Notes: generated by a model not told the origin, from the letters alone. DNA of 5,923 nucleotides from Paracoccaceae bacterium (GCA_007123625.1 SKKS01000143.1:1-5923), one strand, 5' to 3'; positions 1-5,923 are shown, numbered from the stretch's first letter. Made by a program: numbers and translations.

Positions 1-243
1 ATATTCGCCCACGGCCGCGCGTGGGGTGATCGTCAGCCCAAGCGCCTGCGCGGTCAGGTGCCAGCGCAGCGCCGACAGCACGATTTGCGCCATCAGCGCC
101 GCGACCGCCAGCGCCGCCCATCCCGGCGCGACCCCGCGCAGCGCCGCCGCAATCTCGGCGGTGCCCAGAACGCCCGCCACCAGTGCCAGCGCCCCCAGCG
201 TGATGACCAGACGCGCCGCGCCACGCATGCGGTGCGTGCTCAT
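1..243 (-). CDS. Flippase-like / LPG synthase TM-family membrane protein, N-terminal 81 residues (3' part outside window)
   Basis: Only the first 81 residues are present; the frame is still open at base 1. Two hydrophobic segments are visible, at about residues 12-28 and 41-58, followed by a loop with L59-R60-W61-H62, an L-G-L at 68-70, and I-T-P-R ending in G-E-Y at 79-81. This order (helix, R-W, short amphipathic stretch, S/T-P, then a G-E-Y/F start of the next helix) is what I recognise from the lysylphosphatidylglycerol-synthase transmembrane/YbhN 'flippase-like domain' family. These are multi-helix inner-membrane proteins of roughly 300 residues, most with no proven substrate. The ATG at 243 overlaps the TGA of the upstream sulfatase-like gene in an ATGA, and no strong Shine-Dalgarno precedes it, so translation is probably coupled. 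A role in moving or exposing a lipid made or modified by the two upstream gene products is inference. Family assignment from such a short piece is moderate. Confidence 0.72.
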   Translation of the reverse strand, partial: MSTHRMRGAARLVITLGALALVAGVLGTAEIAAALRGVAPGWAALAVAALMAQIVLSALRWHLTAQALGLTITPRAAVGEY

Positions 244-1883
244 CGCACACCGCTGCCAAGCACGCGCAGCAGCGCATCGCGCATCCGGTCCATGCGCAGC
301 ACGGGGACGTCGGCTTCGGGCACCATGCCCGGCTCCCAGCCCAGCACGGCGAAGCGGTCCACCAGATCGGGCGGGCCGATCACATGCACCGGAACGTCGA
401 ACCCGTCGACCCCCGCAATGAACCGCGCGGGTTCATGATCCCCGAGCATGACGATCAGCGGCGGGTCGTCTGCATGGTGTGCGGCCCAGGCGCCCACGGC
501 CTGCAGGCTGTAGTCAATCGCCAGGCGGAATTTCTCGCGCACGCGGTCGTGGTCGCGCCAGACGACTTCGGGTGGGTCGCCGGTGCTGGCCCATTGGTTG
601 AACACCGTGCCGTCGTCGATCTCCTCCCATTCGATCACCGGTGGCACCGGCAGGAACGGCGCGTGCGACGACACCAGCGCCACCTGCACCACCAGCGGCG
701 TGCGCGCGCCCTGTGGTTGCGCACGCTCCAGCCGATCCAGCGCGTGCAGGGTAAACTGGTCGGGCATGGTCACCCAATTGAATCGCTCGCCCGCATAGCC
801 CAGATCGGGCGCGTTATAGATCGCGTCAAAGCCGAAATACGCGCCTTCGGGCCAGGGAAAGACATGCGCGGGCTTGATCGCCACGGTGCGCCGCCCTTCG
901 CCCTGGGCATAGTGCAGCAACGTGCGGCGGGGGCTGGCCAGCAGCGCGCGATAGCGCCCTTGCGTGTCCAGCCACATGCCCGATGCGACCGAGCCATGCG
1001 CCAGCCAGCTTTGCCCGCCGACCATCGGCGCGCGGCTCCATCCGGAACGTGTGGCAAGACCGCGTGTGGCCAGATCATCCTCGATCCCGCGCAGGGTGTC
1101 GGTGTGCGTATCGATGTAGAGCGGGTTCTGAAAGCTCGACCGCCCGTAGCTTTCGACATAGATCATGATCAGGTCGCGGTCGCCCAGATGATCGAAGAGC
1201 GGTGCGACGCCGGTCAAGGGGTCCTGCCGTGCGGCTTCGCGGAATGCAACAAGGTCGGCGCGCGTGTCGCGCACCTGCTGCGCGCGTTCCAGCGCCACCC
1301 GTGCGGTAAAGGCGGCGCCGGGGATCGCCTGTGCGACCGCAGGTGGCAAGGACCACGCGCGGCGCGCCTGACCGATCTCGGCCACCGCCACCGCAACCGC
1401 CGGGATCAGCAGCACCGCCGCGCCCAGCCGGAGGGATCGCGCCCGGCCAAGCGCCGCCCAGACCGCCATCGCCCACCACAGCGCGGCTGCCACCGTCAGG
1501 ACGACCAGCACGGCGGACGCAAGCGCGAGGGCGGCCAGCGGCGTGCCAAAACTGCCCCGCGTCAGTTCCCACGCGGCGGGCAGCAGATTGTAGTCCACGA
1601 TCAGGTTGAAGCCCCGGTTGAAGGCGATGAAGGTGCCGAAATCCGCAAATTTCAGCACCGCGATCAGCACCAGCACCGCCACAAGCGCCGCCCGGATCGC
1701 CGCACCCAACATCCCGCGCCCCACGACCAGCAACAGTGCCAGCAGCGCTGGAAGCTCCAGCGGGAACAGCGCCAGCGCGCCCCAAGTCATTGCTGCGGGG
1801 TGGTTCGGCTGGATCAGGACCAGATACAGAAGCGCCGTCGCCAGCAGCGCACGACCTGCCGCACCTGCGCCAGAATGCTGCAT
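240..1883 (-). CDS. Membrane-anchored sulfatase / alkaline-phosphatase-superfamily enzyme (LtaS/OpgB-like)
   Basis: A 547-residue protein. The N-terminal ~170 residues hold about five hydrophobic segments (near 11-25, 32-55, 64-82, 113-143, 150-170), followed by a linker and a globular domain from about 236, which by family topology lies outside the cytoplasmic membrane. The catalytic layout of the superfamily is visible: E244 in YVESYG (metal ligand), S292 in GGQSW as probable nucleophile, H407 in SSHAPF, and D482-H483 in GDHE (metal ligands). The same order occurs in LtaS, in OpgB (phosphoglycerol transferase) and in phosphoethanolamine transferases, which cleave a phospholipid head group and pass it to a glycan or lipid; a Thr is the usual nucleophile in LtaS. 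The frame is open back to 2279, but I chose the ATG at 1883 because it overlaps the upstream TGA (TGATG), has GGCGGGG just before it, and the longer frame has no sense upstream. Substrate unknown; phosphatase, sulfatase or transferase activity all remain possible. Confidence 0.88.
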   Translation of the reverse strand: MQHSGAGAAGRALLATALLYLVLIQPNHPAAMTWGALALFPLELPALLALLLVVGRGMLGAAIRAALVAVLVLIAVLKFADFGTFIAFNRGFNLIVDYNLLPAAWELTRGSFGTPLAALALASAVLVVLTVAAALWWAMAVWAALGRARSLRLGAAVLLIPAVAVAVAEIGQARRAWSLPPAVAQAIPGAAFTARVALERAQQVRDTRADLVAFREAARQDPLTGVAPLFDHLGDRDLIMIYVESYGRSSFQNPLYIDTHTDTLRGIEDDLATRGLATRSGWSRAPMVGGQSWLAHGSVASGMWLDTQGRYRALLASPRRTLLHYAQGEGRRTVAIKPAHVFPWPEGAYFGFDAIYNAPDLGYAGERFNWVTMPDQFTLHALDRLERAQPQGARTPLVVQVALVSSHAPFLPVPPVIEWEEIDDGTVFNQWASTGDPPEVVWRDHDRVREKFRLAIDYSLQAVGAWAAHHADDPPLIVMLGDHEPARFIAGVDGFDVPVHVIGPPDLVDRFAVLGWEPGMVPEADVPVLRMDRMRDALLRVLGSGVR

Positions 1884-2680
1884 CACCCCGCCTGAGATGG
1901 CGCGCCCGCCGGGGCCTGACGCACAAGCCAGCGGATATCGATGGCAAAGGAAATCAGCATGGCCGCCAGAATGACAGCGCCAACCGCATGTGACAAGGGT
2001 GGCATCAGCAGCGGCGTCAGCAACGCCACCTGCACCGACATCTGCAGCCCTGCCATGACCTTGCGCCAGCGCTGGTCGGGCAGGGAAGCGCGCAGCGCGG
2101 GCCAGCGCGCGCCAGCCAGAAGGAACGCAGGCCGCAACAGGCCCAGCGCCAGGAACCAGATTCCCACCTTGCCCGCTTGCCACGCCAGCGCGGCCATGAC
2201 CACGGCGAACACCACATCGGCTTCGACATCGAAGCGCGCGCCGAATACCGACTTCAGCCCCGAACGCCGCGCCAGCCACCCGTCCAGCCCGTCAAGCGCC
2301 AGCACCGTCGCCGCCAGTGCCACCACGACCCAGGCGAAGCCCCCGCCCCCGCCCAGCGCGCCCGGCACGGCGGCAAGGCCCGCCAGAACTGCAATGCCCG
2401 CGCCGCGCGTCATGGTCACCCCGTTGCACAGTCCCAGCCGGTCATGCGGATAGGCCGCGCTGCCCAGCCCGCGCAGGATCGCCCAGCCCCCTGCGACGCA
2501 GGCCGCCAGCGTGACCAGCACCGCCGGTCCGGTCGCGCGCGCGCCGCCCGCCTCGGCCAGGATCAGCGTGGCGGCTGCCGCCAGCAGCGCGAGCAACGCC
2601 CACAGCGCAAGGCCCGCGCGTTGTGGCGGGCGCAGGGCTGCCAGGGTGGTGCTTCTTTCCATAAGTTGTCGATCAACCAT
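1883..2680 (-). CDS. CDP-alcohol phosphatidyltransferase family protein
   Basis: A 265-residue integral membrane protein with a complete CDP-alcohol phosphotransferase signature at 130-155: D130, D133-G134, A137-R138, G147, D151, D155, with exactly the D-x2-D-G-x2-A-R-x8-G-x3-D-x3-D spacing. An upstream L-x-N-x2-T-x2-R element at 84-92 (N86, T89 region, R92) is also typical. The family displaces CMP from a CDP-linked lipid by an alcohol such as glycerol phosphate, serine, inositol or choline, using two metal ions held by the Asp residues at the cytoplasmic face. About six to eight hydrophobic helices are visible. The N-terminal part is longer than in PgsA-type enzymes, with two helices (about 22-42 and 50-70) before the conserved element. 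The alcohol cannot be read from the sequence. It is the first gene of a coupled operon. The start could be M1 (2680), with no Shine-Dalgarno but a promoter ideally placed for a near-leaderless transcript, or M7 (2662). Confidence 0.9.
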   Translation of the reverse strand: MVDRQLMERSTTLAALRPPQRAGLALWALLALLAAAATLILAEAGGARATGPAVLVTLAACVAGGWAILRGLGSAAYPHDRLGLCNGVTMTRGAGIAVLAGLAAVPGALGGGGGFAWVVVALAATVLALDGLDGWLARRSGLKSVFGARFDVEADVVFAVVMAALAWQAGKVGIWFLALGLLRPAFLLAGARWPALRASLPDQRWRKVMAGLQMSVQVALLTPLLMPPLSHAVGAVILAAMLISFAIDIRWLVRQAPAGAPSQAG

Positions 2681-2686
2681 GCCGGG

Positions 2687-2713
2687 GACTTAGTGCTGTC
2701 ATACGCGTGTCAA
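2687..2713 (-). promoter_or_regulatory. Candidate promoter for the minus-strand operon
   Basis: On the minus strand a perfect TTGACA lies at 2713-2708, followed after 15 bases by a weak -10-like TAAGTC at 2692-2687. A start about seven bases further on would fall at or next to the ATG at 2680, giving a leaderless or very short leader mRNA. This fits the absence of a Shine-Dalgarno before that ATG. The -10 match is poor and the spacer short, so only the -35 is convincing. Confidence 0.4.
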
Positions 2714-2725
2714 CGGGGGAGGTCC

Positions 2726-2743
2726 GGTCACGAGGCAGTGATC
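2726..2743. promoter_or_regulatory. Candidate operator: imperfect inverted repeat between the divergent genes
   Basis: GGTCAC-GAGGCA-GTGATC is an inverted repeat with arms of six bases matching at five, centred near 2734.5 with a six-base spacer. It sits just upstream of the TTGACA of the minus-strand operon, in the shared control region, where a dimeric regulator could act on both sides. No specific regulator family is recognised. In a GC-rich sequence an arm of this size can arise by chance. Confidence 0.25.
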
Positions 2744-2856
2744 AGGCGCATTGCGGAAAACAGCCCGGGTGACTTGCCTTCACCACTTCGGCATTATGTC
2801 ACACCCCACCGCTCGGTCGCGCGCGCAGGCAATCCCGTGCGTGGCGGCCCCGGGAC

Positions 2857-2861
2857 AGGAG
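2857..2861 (+). promoter_or_regulatory. Shine-Dalgarno of the cytochrome b561 gene
   Basis: AGGAG at 2857-2861 stands six bases before the ATG at 2868. It is the only strong ribosome-binding site in the window and decides the start of the b561 gene over the in-frame TTG at 2751, which would add 39 residues with no resemblance to the family. Confidence 0.8.
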
Positions 2862-2867
2862 CGCACC

Positions 2868-3437
2868 ATGACCTCGCAGAACACCGATACCTTGCCCGCC
2901 GCATCTGCCCGCTATGCGATGCCGGTGCGATTGCTGCACTGGGTTGCCGCGGTCATGATCATCGCGACCATTCCTATCGGCAACACCATGTTGCGCGAGG
3001 GGTTGGCGCGGTCCACGCAGGATTTGCTGTTCATCGTGCACAAGAACGGGGGCGTGATCATTTTCCTGCTGGTGGTGCTGCGCATTCTGTGGCGCGTGAT
3101 GACGCCTGCGCCGCCCATGCCCGCACACATGCCCGGATGGCAGGTCACGGCGGCGAAAGCGGCCCATTGGGCACTTTACGGAATGCTGCTGGTGATGACG
3201 ATCAGCGGCTATGTGCGTGTCCGCGCGGGCGGGTTCCCGGTAGAAATGCTTGATGCCTTGGGCTTGCCGTCCTTCATTCCGCGTTCCGACAGCCTGGCCG
3301 AGACCGCGCAAAGCATTCACACCACAGGGCGTTTCGTGCTGGTGGCGCTGATCTTGCTGCACGTCGGCGCGACTGTTCAGCACGCGATCAAGCGGGATGG
3401 CATTTTCGGGCGTATCTGGCCGCCGCTGGGCCGCTGA
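2868..3437 (+). CDS. Cytochrome b561 (di-haem, four-helix membrane protein)
   Basis: A 189-residue protein of the usual length for bacterial cytochrome b561 (CybB type). Four hydrophobic helices lie near 20-37, 54-77, 97-115 and 151-171. The haem-ligand histidines are in the expected places: H24 in RLLHW at the start of helix 1, H58 in VHKNGG at helix 2, H100 in AHWALY at helix 3, and H151 plus H165 in helix 4 (HTTGRF and LLHVGA). The C-terminal pattern of a charged stretch, D-G-I-F and P-P-L-G is typical of the family. Members pass electrons between the quinone pool and other acceptors in the cytoplasmic membrane, and superoxide:quinone oxidoreduction is shown for E. coli CybB; here the partner is unknown. 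The start is fixed by AGGAG six bases upstream. The stop is followed after three bases by the next ATG, so it is surely co-transcribed with the glycosyltransferase-methyltransferase gene, an unusual neighbour for a b561. Confidence 0.93.
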   Translation: MTSQNTDTLPAASARYAMPVRLLHWVAAVMIIATIPIGNTMLREGLARSTQDLLFIVHKNGGVIIFLLVVLRILWRVMTPAPPMPAHMPGWQVTAAKAAHWALYGMLLVMTISGYVRVRAGGFPVEMLDALGLPSFIPRSDSLAETAQSIHTTGRFVLVALILLHVGATVQHAIKRDGIFGRIWPPLGR

Positions 3438-3440
3438 GCG

Positions 3441-5921
3441 ATGGTGCAGGCGCTCAGCATCCCGCGCAGGCGGCAACTGGCCGCTGTTGCGATCCTGGCG
3501 GCGGCGTTGGTGGGCTTGCTGGCGCTGGGGCTGGACCTGCCAGCGACGAATCCTTGGCTGGCGGCGCTGGTGCTGGCGCTGTTCACGCTCAACGCGCTGT
3601 GGCTTGCGGGGGCGGCGGTGACGGCGGTGATCGGGGTGTGGCCTGCGCGCGCGGCCGATGCCACGCCCCACCCGGCGGCGCCTGCCGGGCGCACCGCTGT
3701 CTTGTGGCTGATGTGCGGTGAGCCGCCGGCGCCAGTCGCCGCCCGCGTGCGTGCGATGGCCGAAGGTCTGGCGCGCACCGGCCAGTCCCACGATTGCGAC
3801 ATCTTCATCCTGTCCGACACCCAGGGCACGGATGCCCGCGCAGTTGAGGCCGCGACCTTTGCCGCCCTGGGTCCCCATGTCCGATATCGCAACCGGCCCC
3901 GGCCCGAAGGCCGCAAGCCCGGCAATCTGAGCGACTGGATCGCCCGCCACGGCGCGGAGTACACGACGTTCCTGTTGCTTGACGCCGACAGCGGGTTCTG
4001 CGCCCGCCGCCTGCGCCGCCTGCGTACGCAGATGGCCACCGACCCGAACCTTGGACTGGTGCAATGCGCGATCCGGTTGCGGCCCGGCACCTCGCATCTG
4101 GCCCGGATGCAACGGCTGTCGGTGCAGCTGTGCGGCCCGGGGTTTGCGCATGGGCTGGCGCGGCTTTCGGGCGACGCGGGCAATTTCTGGGGCCACAATG
4201 CGCTTATCCGCACCCGCGCGCTGGCCGCCGTGACCCCGCTGCCGGACCTGCCCGGGCGCGCGCCGATGGGCGGCCCGGTGCTCAGCCATGATTTCATCGA
4301 AGCCGCCTGCCTGCGCCGCGCGGGGTGGAAGGTGCTGATTGACCCGGATGCGCGCGGCAGTTTCGAGGATGCGCCTGAAACGGTCGCGGATTATCTGCGC
4401 CGGGATCGCCGCTGGGCGCAGGGCAATCTTCAGCACCTGCGCCTTGTGGCCGCGCGCGGATGGCATCCGGCCAGCCGCCTGCACCTGCTGGCGGGGATCC
4501 AAAGCTATCTGTCGGCCCCGGTCTGGCTGGCGCTGGTGGTACTGTTCGGCTCGGGGGCGGTGCACGCTACGGGGGCGGCGCTTTGGCCGCTGGCGGCGAC
4601 GCTGGCGCTGTTGCTGGTGCCGAAAGCTGCCGCGTTGGCGTATTGGCGCGGTCGGGGCCGGATGACACCGTGGCGCCGGGCTGTGCTGCGCCGGGCCTTT
4701 GGCGCCGAGATCTGGCAGACAACGCTTTTCGCGCCGCTGGCGATGGTGCGGCGCAGTGGCTTCGTGGCGGCGGTGCTGGCGGGGCGCGATTGCGGCTGGC
4801 AGCCCGCAGGCGCGAGTATGCGCGCGCGCTCTTCGGCACCGGGGCGGCCCGAGGCGCTGGCAGGCGGTGCGATTCTGCTGGCAGTCACGGTGCCGCAGAT
4901 GCTGCTGGGAACCGGCGCGGGAGCGGCGGGACTGGCAGCGGCGATGGTCGCGCCGGTGGTGGCGCCCTTGGTTGCCGCGCCGTGGATGGTGCGCTGGTTC
5001 GACCGGTCTCGCGATGGGGCCCGCTTGGGCAGCGACTCGGTAGCGGCGTATTACGACGCCAGCACGCGCCGGTTCCTGAGCTTGGGCGGCAGCCGCGCGG
5101 CGCTGGCCATTCACCGGCCGCTCTGGGGCGCGGGCGTGCGCGACCTTCAGGCGGCATCGGCCCACGCCAACACACTGGTCGCCGACGCGGCCGAGGCCGC
5201 GCTGGGCCGCGCGCCCGCGCAGGTCTGCGATCTGGGCTGCGGCGTGGGGGGGACACTGTTCCATCTGGCCGCACGTTGGCCGGGTGCCGCGCTGACTGGC
5301 GTGACGCTCAGCGCCGAACAGGTACGGCTGGCGCGTGCCCATGCCGCCGCGCGCGGGCTATCGGAACGGGTGCGCGTGGTGCAGTCCGATTTCACCCGCC
5401 CACCGACCCTGCCGCGCGCCGATCTGGTCATTGCCATCGAAAGCCATGTCCACACCGCAAGCGCCGACGCCTTCGTGGCGGCGGCGCGGGCGCATCTGCG
5501 CCCTGGCGGGGTGCTGGTGGTGGTCGATGACATGCTGGCCGCGCCCGAAGTCACGCTGCCTGCGCGGGGCCGCCGCTTGCTCGATGCATTCCGCCGGGGA
5601 TGGCGGCTGGGGCATGTGTCCCCGGCGCCCGCGTTGATCGCAGCGGCACAGGCGCAGGGGTTTTCACCCGTCGCACGGCAGGACCTGAGCAGGTACCTCC
5701 GCCTGAACCGCCTGCGCGACCAAGCGCTGCGCGCGGCGGGGCCACTGGCCGACGCAATGGGGCTGGGCCGGTGGCCGCTCTTCGCCAACATGATCGGCGG
5801 CAACGCGTTGACACAGGCCCACCGCGCCGGGCTGATGCGCTACGAGCTGGTGGTCCTGCGCGACCGCGCCTCCGGGACGGGTGGCCCGCCCAAGGCCATA
5901 GCCGGAAACCGCGCGGCATGA
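3441..5921 (+). CDS. OpgH/MdoH-like GT2 glucosyltransferase fused to a C-terminal SAM-dependent methyltransferase
   Basis: An 826-residue protein with two parts. Residues 1-525 resemble OpgH, the inner-membrane synthase of the beta-glucan backbone of osmoregulated periplasmic glucans. Two helices (12-31, 38-66) precede a cytoplasmic GT2 domain (about 85-340) with D126 in ILSDTQ, R158-K159-P160-G161-N162, D181-A-D183, G250-region FWGHNA, S282-H283-D284 (catalytic base region) and R321-D-R-R324-W325 (the R-x2-R-W motif). Further helices lie near 350-371, 377-399, 474-490 and 494-517. The OpgH-typical stretch ending G-W is at 440-453. Residues 535-826 are a class I methyltransferase: YYD 537-539, A556-I-H-R559, SAM-binding D597-L-G-C-G-V-G-G604, D650 (motif II), D661 to E667, and LRPGG at 686-690. 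An even helix count would put it in the cytoplasm, where SAM is. The long N-terminal tail of E. coli OpgH is absent, and the usual YNED near the start of the GT domain is replaced by C-G-E-P (92-95). The start at 3441 lies three bases after b561. The acceptor and methylated product are unknown. Confidence 0.9.
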   Translation: MVQALSIPRRRQLAAVAILAAALVGLLALGLDLPATNPWLAALVLALFTLNALWLAGAAVTAVIGVWPARAADATPHPAAPAGRTAVLWLMCGEPPAPVAARVRAMAEGLARTGQSHDCDIFILSDTQGTDARAVEAATFAALGPHVRYRNRPRPEGRKPGNLSDWIARHGAEYTTFLLLDADSGFCARRLRRLRTQMATDPNLGLVQCAIRLRPGTSHLARMQRLSVQLCGPGFAHGLARLSGDAGNFWGHNALIRTRALAAVTPLPDLPGRAPMGGPVLSHDFIEAACLRRAGWKVLIDPDARGSFEDAPETVADYLRRDRRWAQGNLQHLRLVAARGWHPASRLHLLAGIQSYLSAPVWLALVVLFGSGAVHATGAALWPLAATLALLLVPKAAALAYWRGRGRMTPWRRAVLRRAFGAEIWQTTLFAPLAMVRRSGFVAAVLAGRDCGWQPAGASMRARSSAPGRPEALAGGAILLAVTVPQMLLGTGAGAAGLAAAMVAPVVAPLVAAPWMVRWFDRSRDGARLGSDSVAAYYDASTRRFLSLGGSRAALAIHRPLWGAGVRDLQAASAHANTLVADAAEAALGRAPAQVCDLGCGVGGTLFHLAARWPGAALTGVTLSAEQVRLARAHAAARGLSERVRVVQSDFTRPPTLPRADLVIAIESHVHTASADAFVAAARAHLRPGGVLVVVDDMLAAPEVTLPARGRRLLDAFRRGWRLGHVSPAPALIAAAQAQGFSPVARQDLSRYLRLNRLRDQALRAAGPLADAMGLGRWPLFANMIGGNALTQAHRAGLMRYELVVLRDRASGTGGPPKAIAGNRAA

Positions 5922-5923
5922 GA
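5918..5923 (+). CDS. Probable start of a downstream coupled gene (only two codons in window)
   Basis: ATGA at 5918-5921 joins an ATG to the TGA that ends the glycosyltransferase-methyltransferase gene, and the frame continues as Met-Arg at the window edge. GGAAA at about 5904-5908 could serve as a ribosome-binding site. The same ATGA overlap is used at the minus-strand junction at 243-240, so coupling fits local style. Nothing can be said about the product, and the overlap could be chance. Confidence 0.4.

Noticed and set aside
384..1895. A 503-codon open frame on the plus strand, antisense to the sulfatase-like gene
   Set aside because: Low-complexity Arg/Gln/His-rich translation opposite a gene with a full set of catalytic motifs; a GC shadow.
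1884..2279. N-terminal extension of the sulfatase-like frame by 132 codons
   Set aside because: The extension lies wholly inside the phosphatidyltransferase gene in another frame and has no family resemblance; the ATG at 1883 with TGATG coupling and GGCGGGG is better.
2773..2800. Possible plus-strand promoter CTTGCC ... CATTAT for the b561 operon
   Set aside because: The spacer is only about 13 bases, too short for a sigma-70 promoter and only loosely like a heat-shock-type one. No better plus-strand promoter was found in 2681-2867, so its position is left open.
2751..2867. Upstream TTG start for cytochrome b561
   Set aside because: It has no ribosome-binding site and adds non-family sequence, while AGGAG stands at ideal distance from the ATG at 2868.
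2177..3253. A 358-codon plus-strand open frame spanning the control region
   Set aside because: It runs through the antisense of the phosphatidyltransferase, the intergenic region and then out of frame over b561, so it cannot be a real protein alongside them, and it shows no motif.
5001..5045. The OpgH/methyltransferase junction as a hidden frameshift or missed stop/start between two genes
   Set aside because: The frame, codon use and linker are continuous here and I see no in-frame ATG with a Shine-Dalgarno at the start of the methyltransferase part, so a true fusion is the simplest reading.
2799..5342. An 847-codon open frame on the minus strand, antisense to b561 and the OpgH-methyltransferase gene
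   Set aside because: Its translation is rich in Arg, Gln, His, Pro and Ala with no domain, no hydrophobic pattern and no Shine-Dalgarno. It is a shadow caused by GC-rich third positions of two well-supported genes on the other strand.

Overview
The window is high-GC DNA (GC-rich third codon positions, Ala/Arg/Gly-rich proteins) and carries two divergent gene sets separated by a control region of about 190 bp at 2681-2867. Codon use and protein families point to an alphaproteobacterium, most likely of the Rhodobacteraceae/Rhodobacterales type. That placement is inferred from composition and family resemblance only, because there is no rRNA or other marker gene.

Left set, minus strand, read from 2680 down to 1: a CDP-alcohol phosphatidyltransferase (1883-2680), a membrane-anchored sulfatase/alkaline-phosphatase-superfamily enzyme with an LtaS/OpgB-like layout (240-1883), and the first 81 codons of a flippase-like (LPG synthase transmembrane/YbhN-type) membrane protein that runs off the window (1-243). 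The three genes are fused by stop/start overlaps (TGATG at 1885-1881, ATGA at 243-240), so they should form one translationally coupled operon.

Right set, plus strand: a four-helix cytochrome b561 (2868-3437) and, three bases after its stop, an 826-residue protein (3441-5921). Its first ~525 residues look like the glucan glucosyltransferase OpgH/MdoH and its last ~290 residues are a class I SAM-dependent methyltransferase. The stop of this gene overlaps an ATG at 5918, so a further coupled gene probably follows outside the window.

Reading the sets together (inference): almost everything encodes membrane enzymes that act on lipid head groups or envelope glycans. A GT2 glycan synthase carries its own methyltransferase, a phosphatidyltransferase could make a donor or acceptor phospholipid, an LtaS/OpgB-like enzyme could move a polar head group outside the cytoplasmic membrane, and a flippase-like protein is coupled to it. 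The set resembles an osmoregulated-periplasmic-glucan or glycolipid modification module, but OpgG, the usual partner of OpgH, is not in the window and the product cannot be told from sequence alone. The most unusual item is the OpgH-methyltransferase fusion. The very long open frames on the opposite strands are GC-rich shadows and are not annotated.
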